Below, one piece after another: positions 10,839-10,892 of a DNA stretch of 10,892 nt (position 1 is the first letter of the stretch; each line of letters opens with the position of its first letter). The stretch covers positions 1 through 10,892 of the forward strand of contig JAFDAE010000145.1 in NCBI GenBank assembly GCA_019314005.1. Direction: 5' to 3'. The DNA comes from Deltaproteobacteria bacterium. Lineage in GTDB: Bacteria; Desulfobacterota; Desulfobacteria; C00003060; C00003106. Below the pieces are notes generated by a model. That model saw only the letters and a list, made by a program, of their open reading frames with translations. It was not told where the DNA came from and searched no databases. The translations under genes and the position numbers were made by a program.

Positions 10839-10892
10839 ATGATGAATATTATTGAAAAAGTTGATCCTGAGATTGCCCACGCCATTCGGCTT
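10839..10892 (+). CDS. glyA: Serine hydroxymethyltransferase, first 18 codons
   Basis: The frame MMNIIEKVDPEIAHAIRL is open to the right edge. VDPEIAHAIRL matches the standard GlyA N terminus (EVDPEIAAAIR). GlyA is a PLP enzyme that converts serine and tetrahydrofolate to glycine and methylene-tetrahydrofolate. Its place after rpiB agrees with the usual delta-proteobacterial order fabF-rpiB-glyA. Two adjacent ATGs (10839 and 10842) are possible starts, and no strong ribosome site is visible in the AT-rich sequence before them. The call rests on a short fragment plus gene order. Confidence 0.8.
   Translation, partial: MMNIIEKVDPEIAHAIRL

Overview
Organism. The window looks chromosomal and fits an anaerobic Desulfobacterota bacterium (formerly Deltaproteobacteria), probably a sulfate reducer of the Desulfobacterales type. 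This is inferred from the gene order rpmF ... fabG-acpP-fabF-rpiB-glyA, the ferredoxin-fused EtfA of strict anaerobes, an IHF/HU protein of the delta type (GLCSF, FFKCGKEL), an AmmeMemoRadiSam-B protein, and spacers crowded with small repeats. No 16S gene or long database match was available, so the assignment is an inference.

Layout. 1-292 is the 3' end of a macro-domain protein. 309-587 (minus strand) is a DNA-bending HU/IHF protein. 588-1039 is a spacer mostly occupied by a 247-bp MITE-like element. 1040-1843 is a MEMO1-family protein. 1885-2168 is a tRNA-Gln(CTG) gene whose promoter and tRNA are separated by an inserted 165-bp element. 2384-2578 and 2840-3166 (minus) are two unrecognised small proteins, with two repeat elements between them. 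From 3370 to the end everything is on the plus strand: rpmF (L32), an acyl-CoA dehydrogenase, etfB, ferredoxin-fused etfA, fabG, acpP, fabF, an rpiB that lacks its normal N terminus, and the first 18 codons of glyA.

How the genes work together. FabG, AcpP and FabF are the ketoreductase, acyl carrier and condensing enzyme of type II fatty-acid synthesis. Where many bacteria have plsX-fabH-fabD between rpmF and fabG, this window has an acyl-CoA dehydrogenase with a dedicated EtfB/EtfA pair. The EtfA carries two [4Fe-4S] motifs, as in electron-bifurcating caffeyl-CoA reductase and lactate dehydrogenase complexes. A flavin/ETF-linked acyl or enoyl oxidoreductase embedded in a fab cluster is the most interesting metabolic idea here. 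One possibility is a FabI-independent enoyl-reduction or acyl-desaturation step.

What else stands out. Most spacers are built from small non-autonomous elements of several unrelated families, several with visible target-site duplications (AAAC, GAAGA, TAAGTTTT, a 10-13 bp repeat and a 13-bp repeat). Many contain imperfect tandem repeats with a 7-bp period but different words (GGTTCAC, AGACAGA, GRGTTAC, CATTTAT, ATGACAG, GTTGCGG). These elements touch genes: one splits the tRNA promoter from the tRNA, one forms the leader of the acyl-CoA dehydrogenase gene, one overlaps that gene's stop codon, and a heptamer tract replaces the first 14 codons of rpiB.
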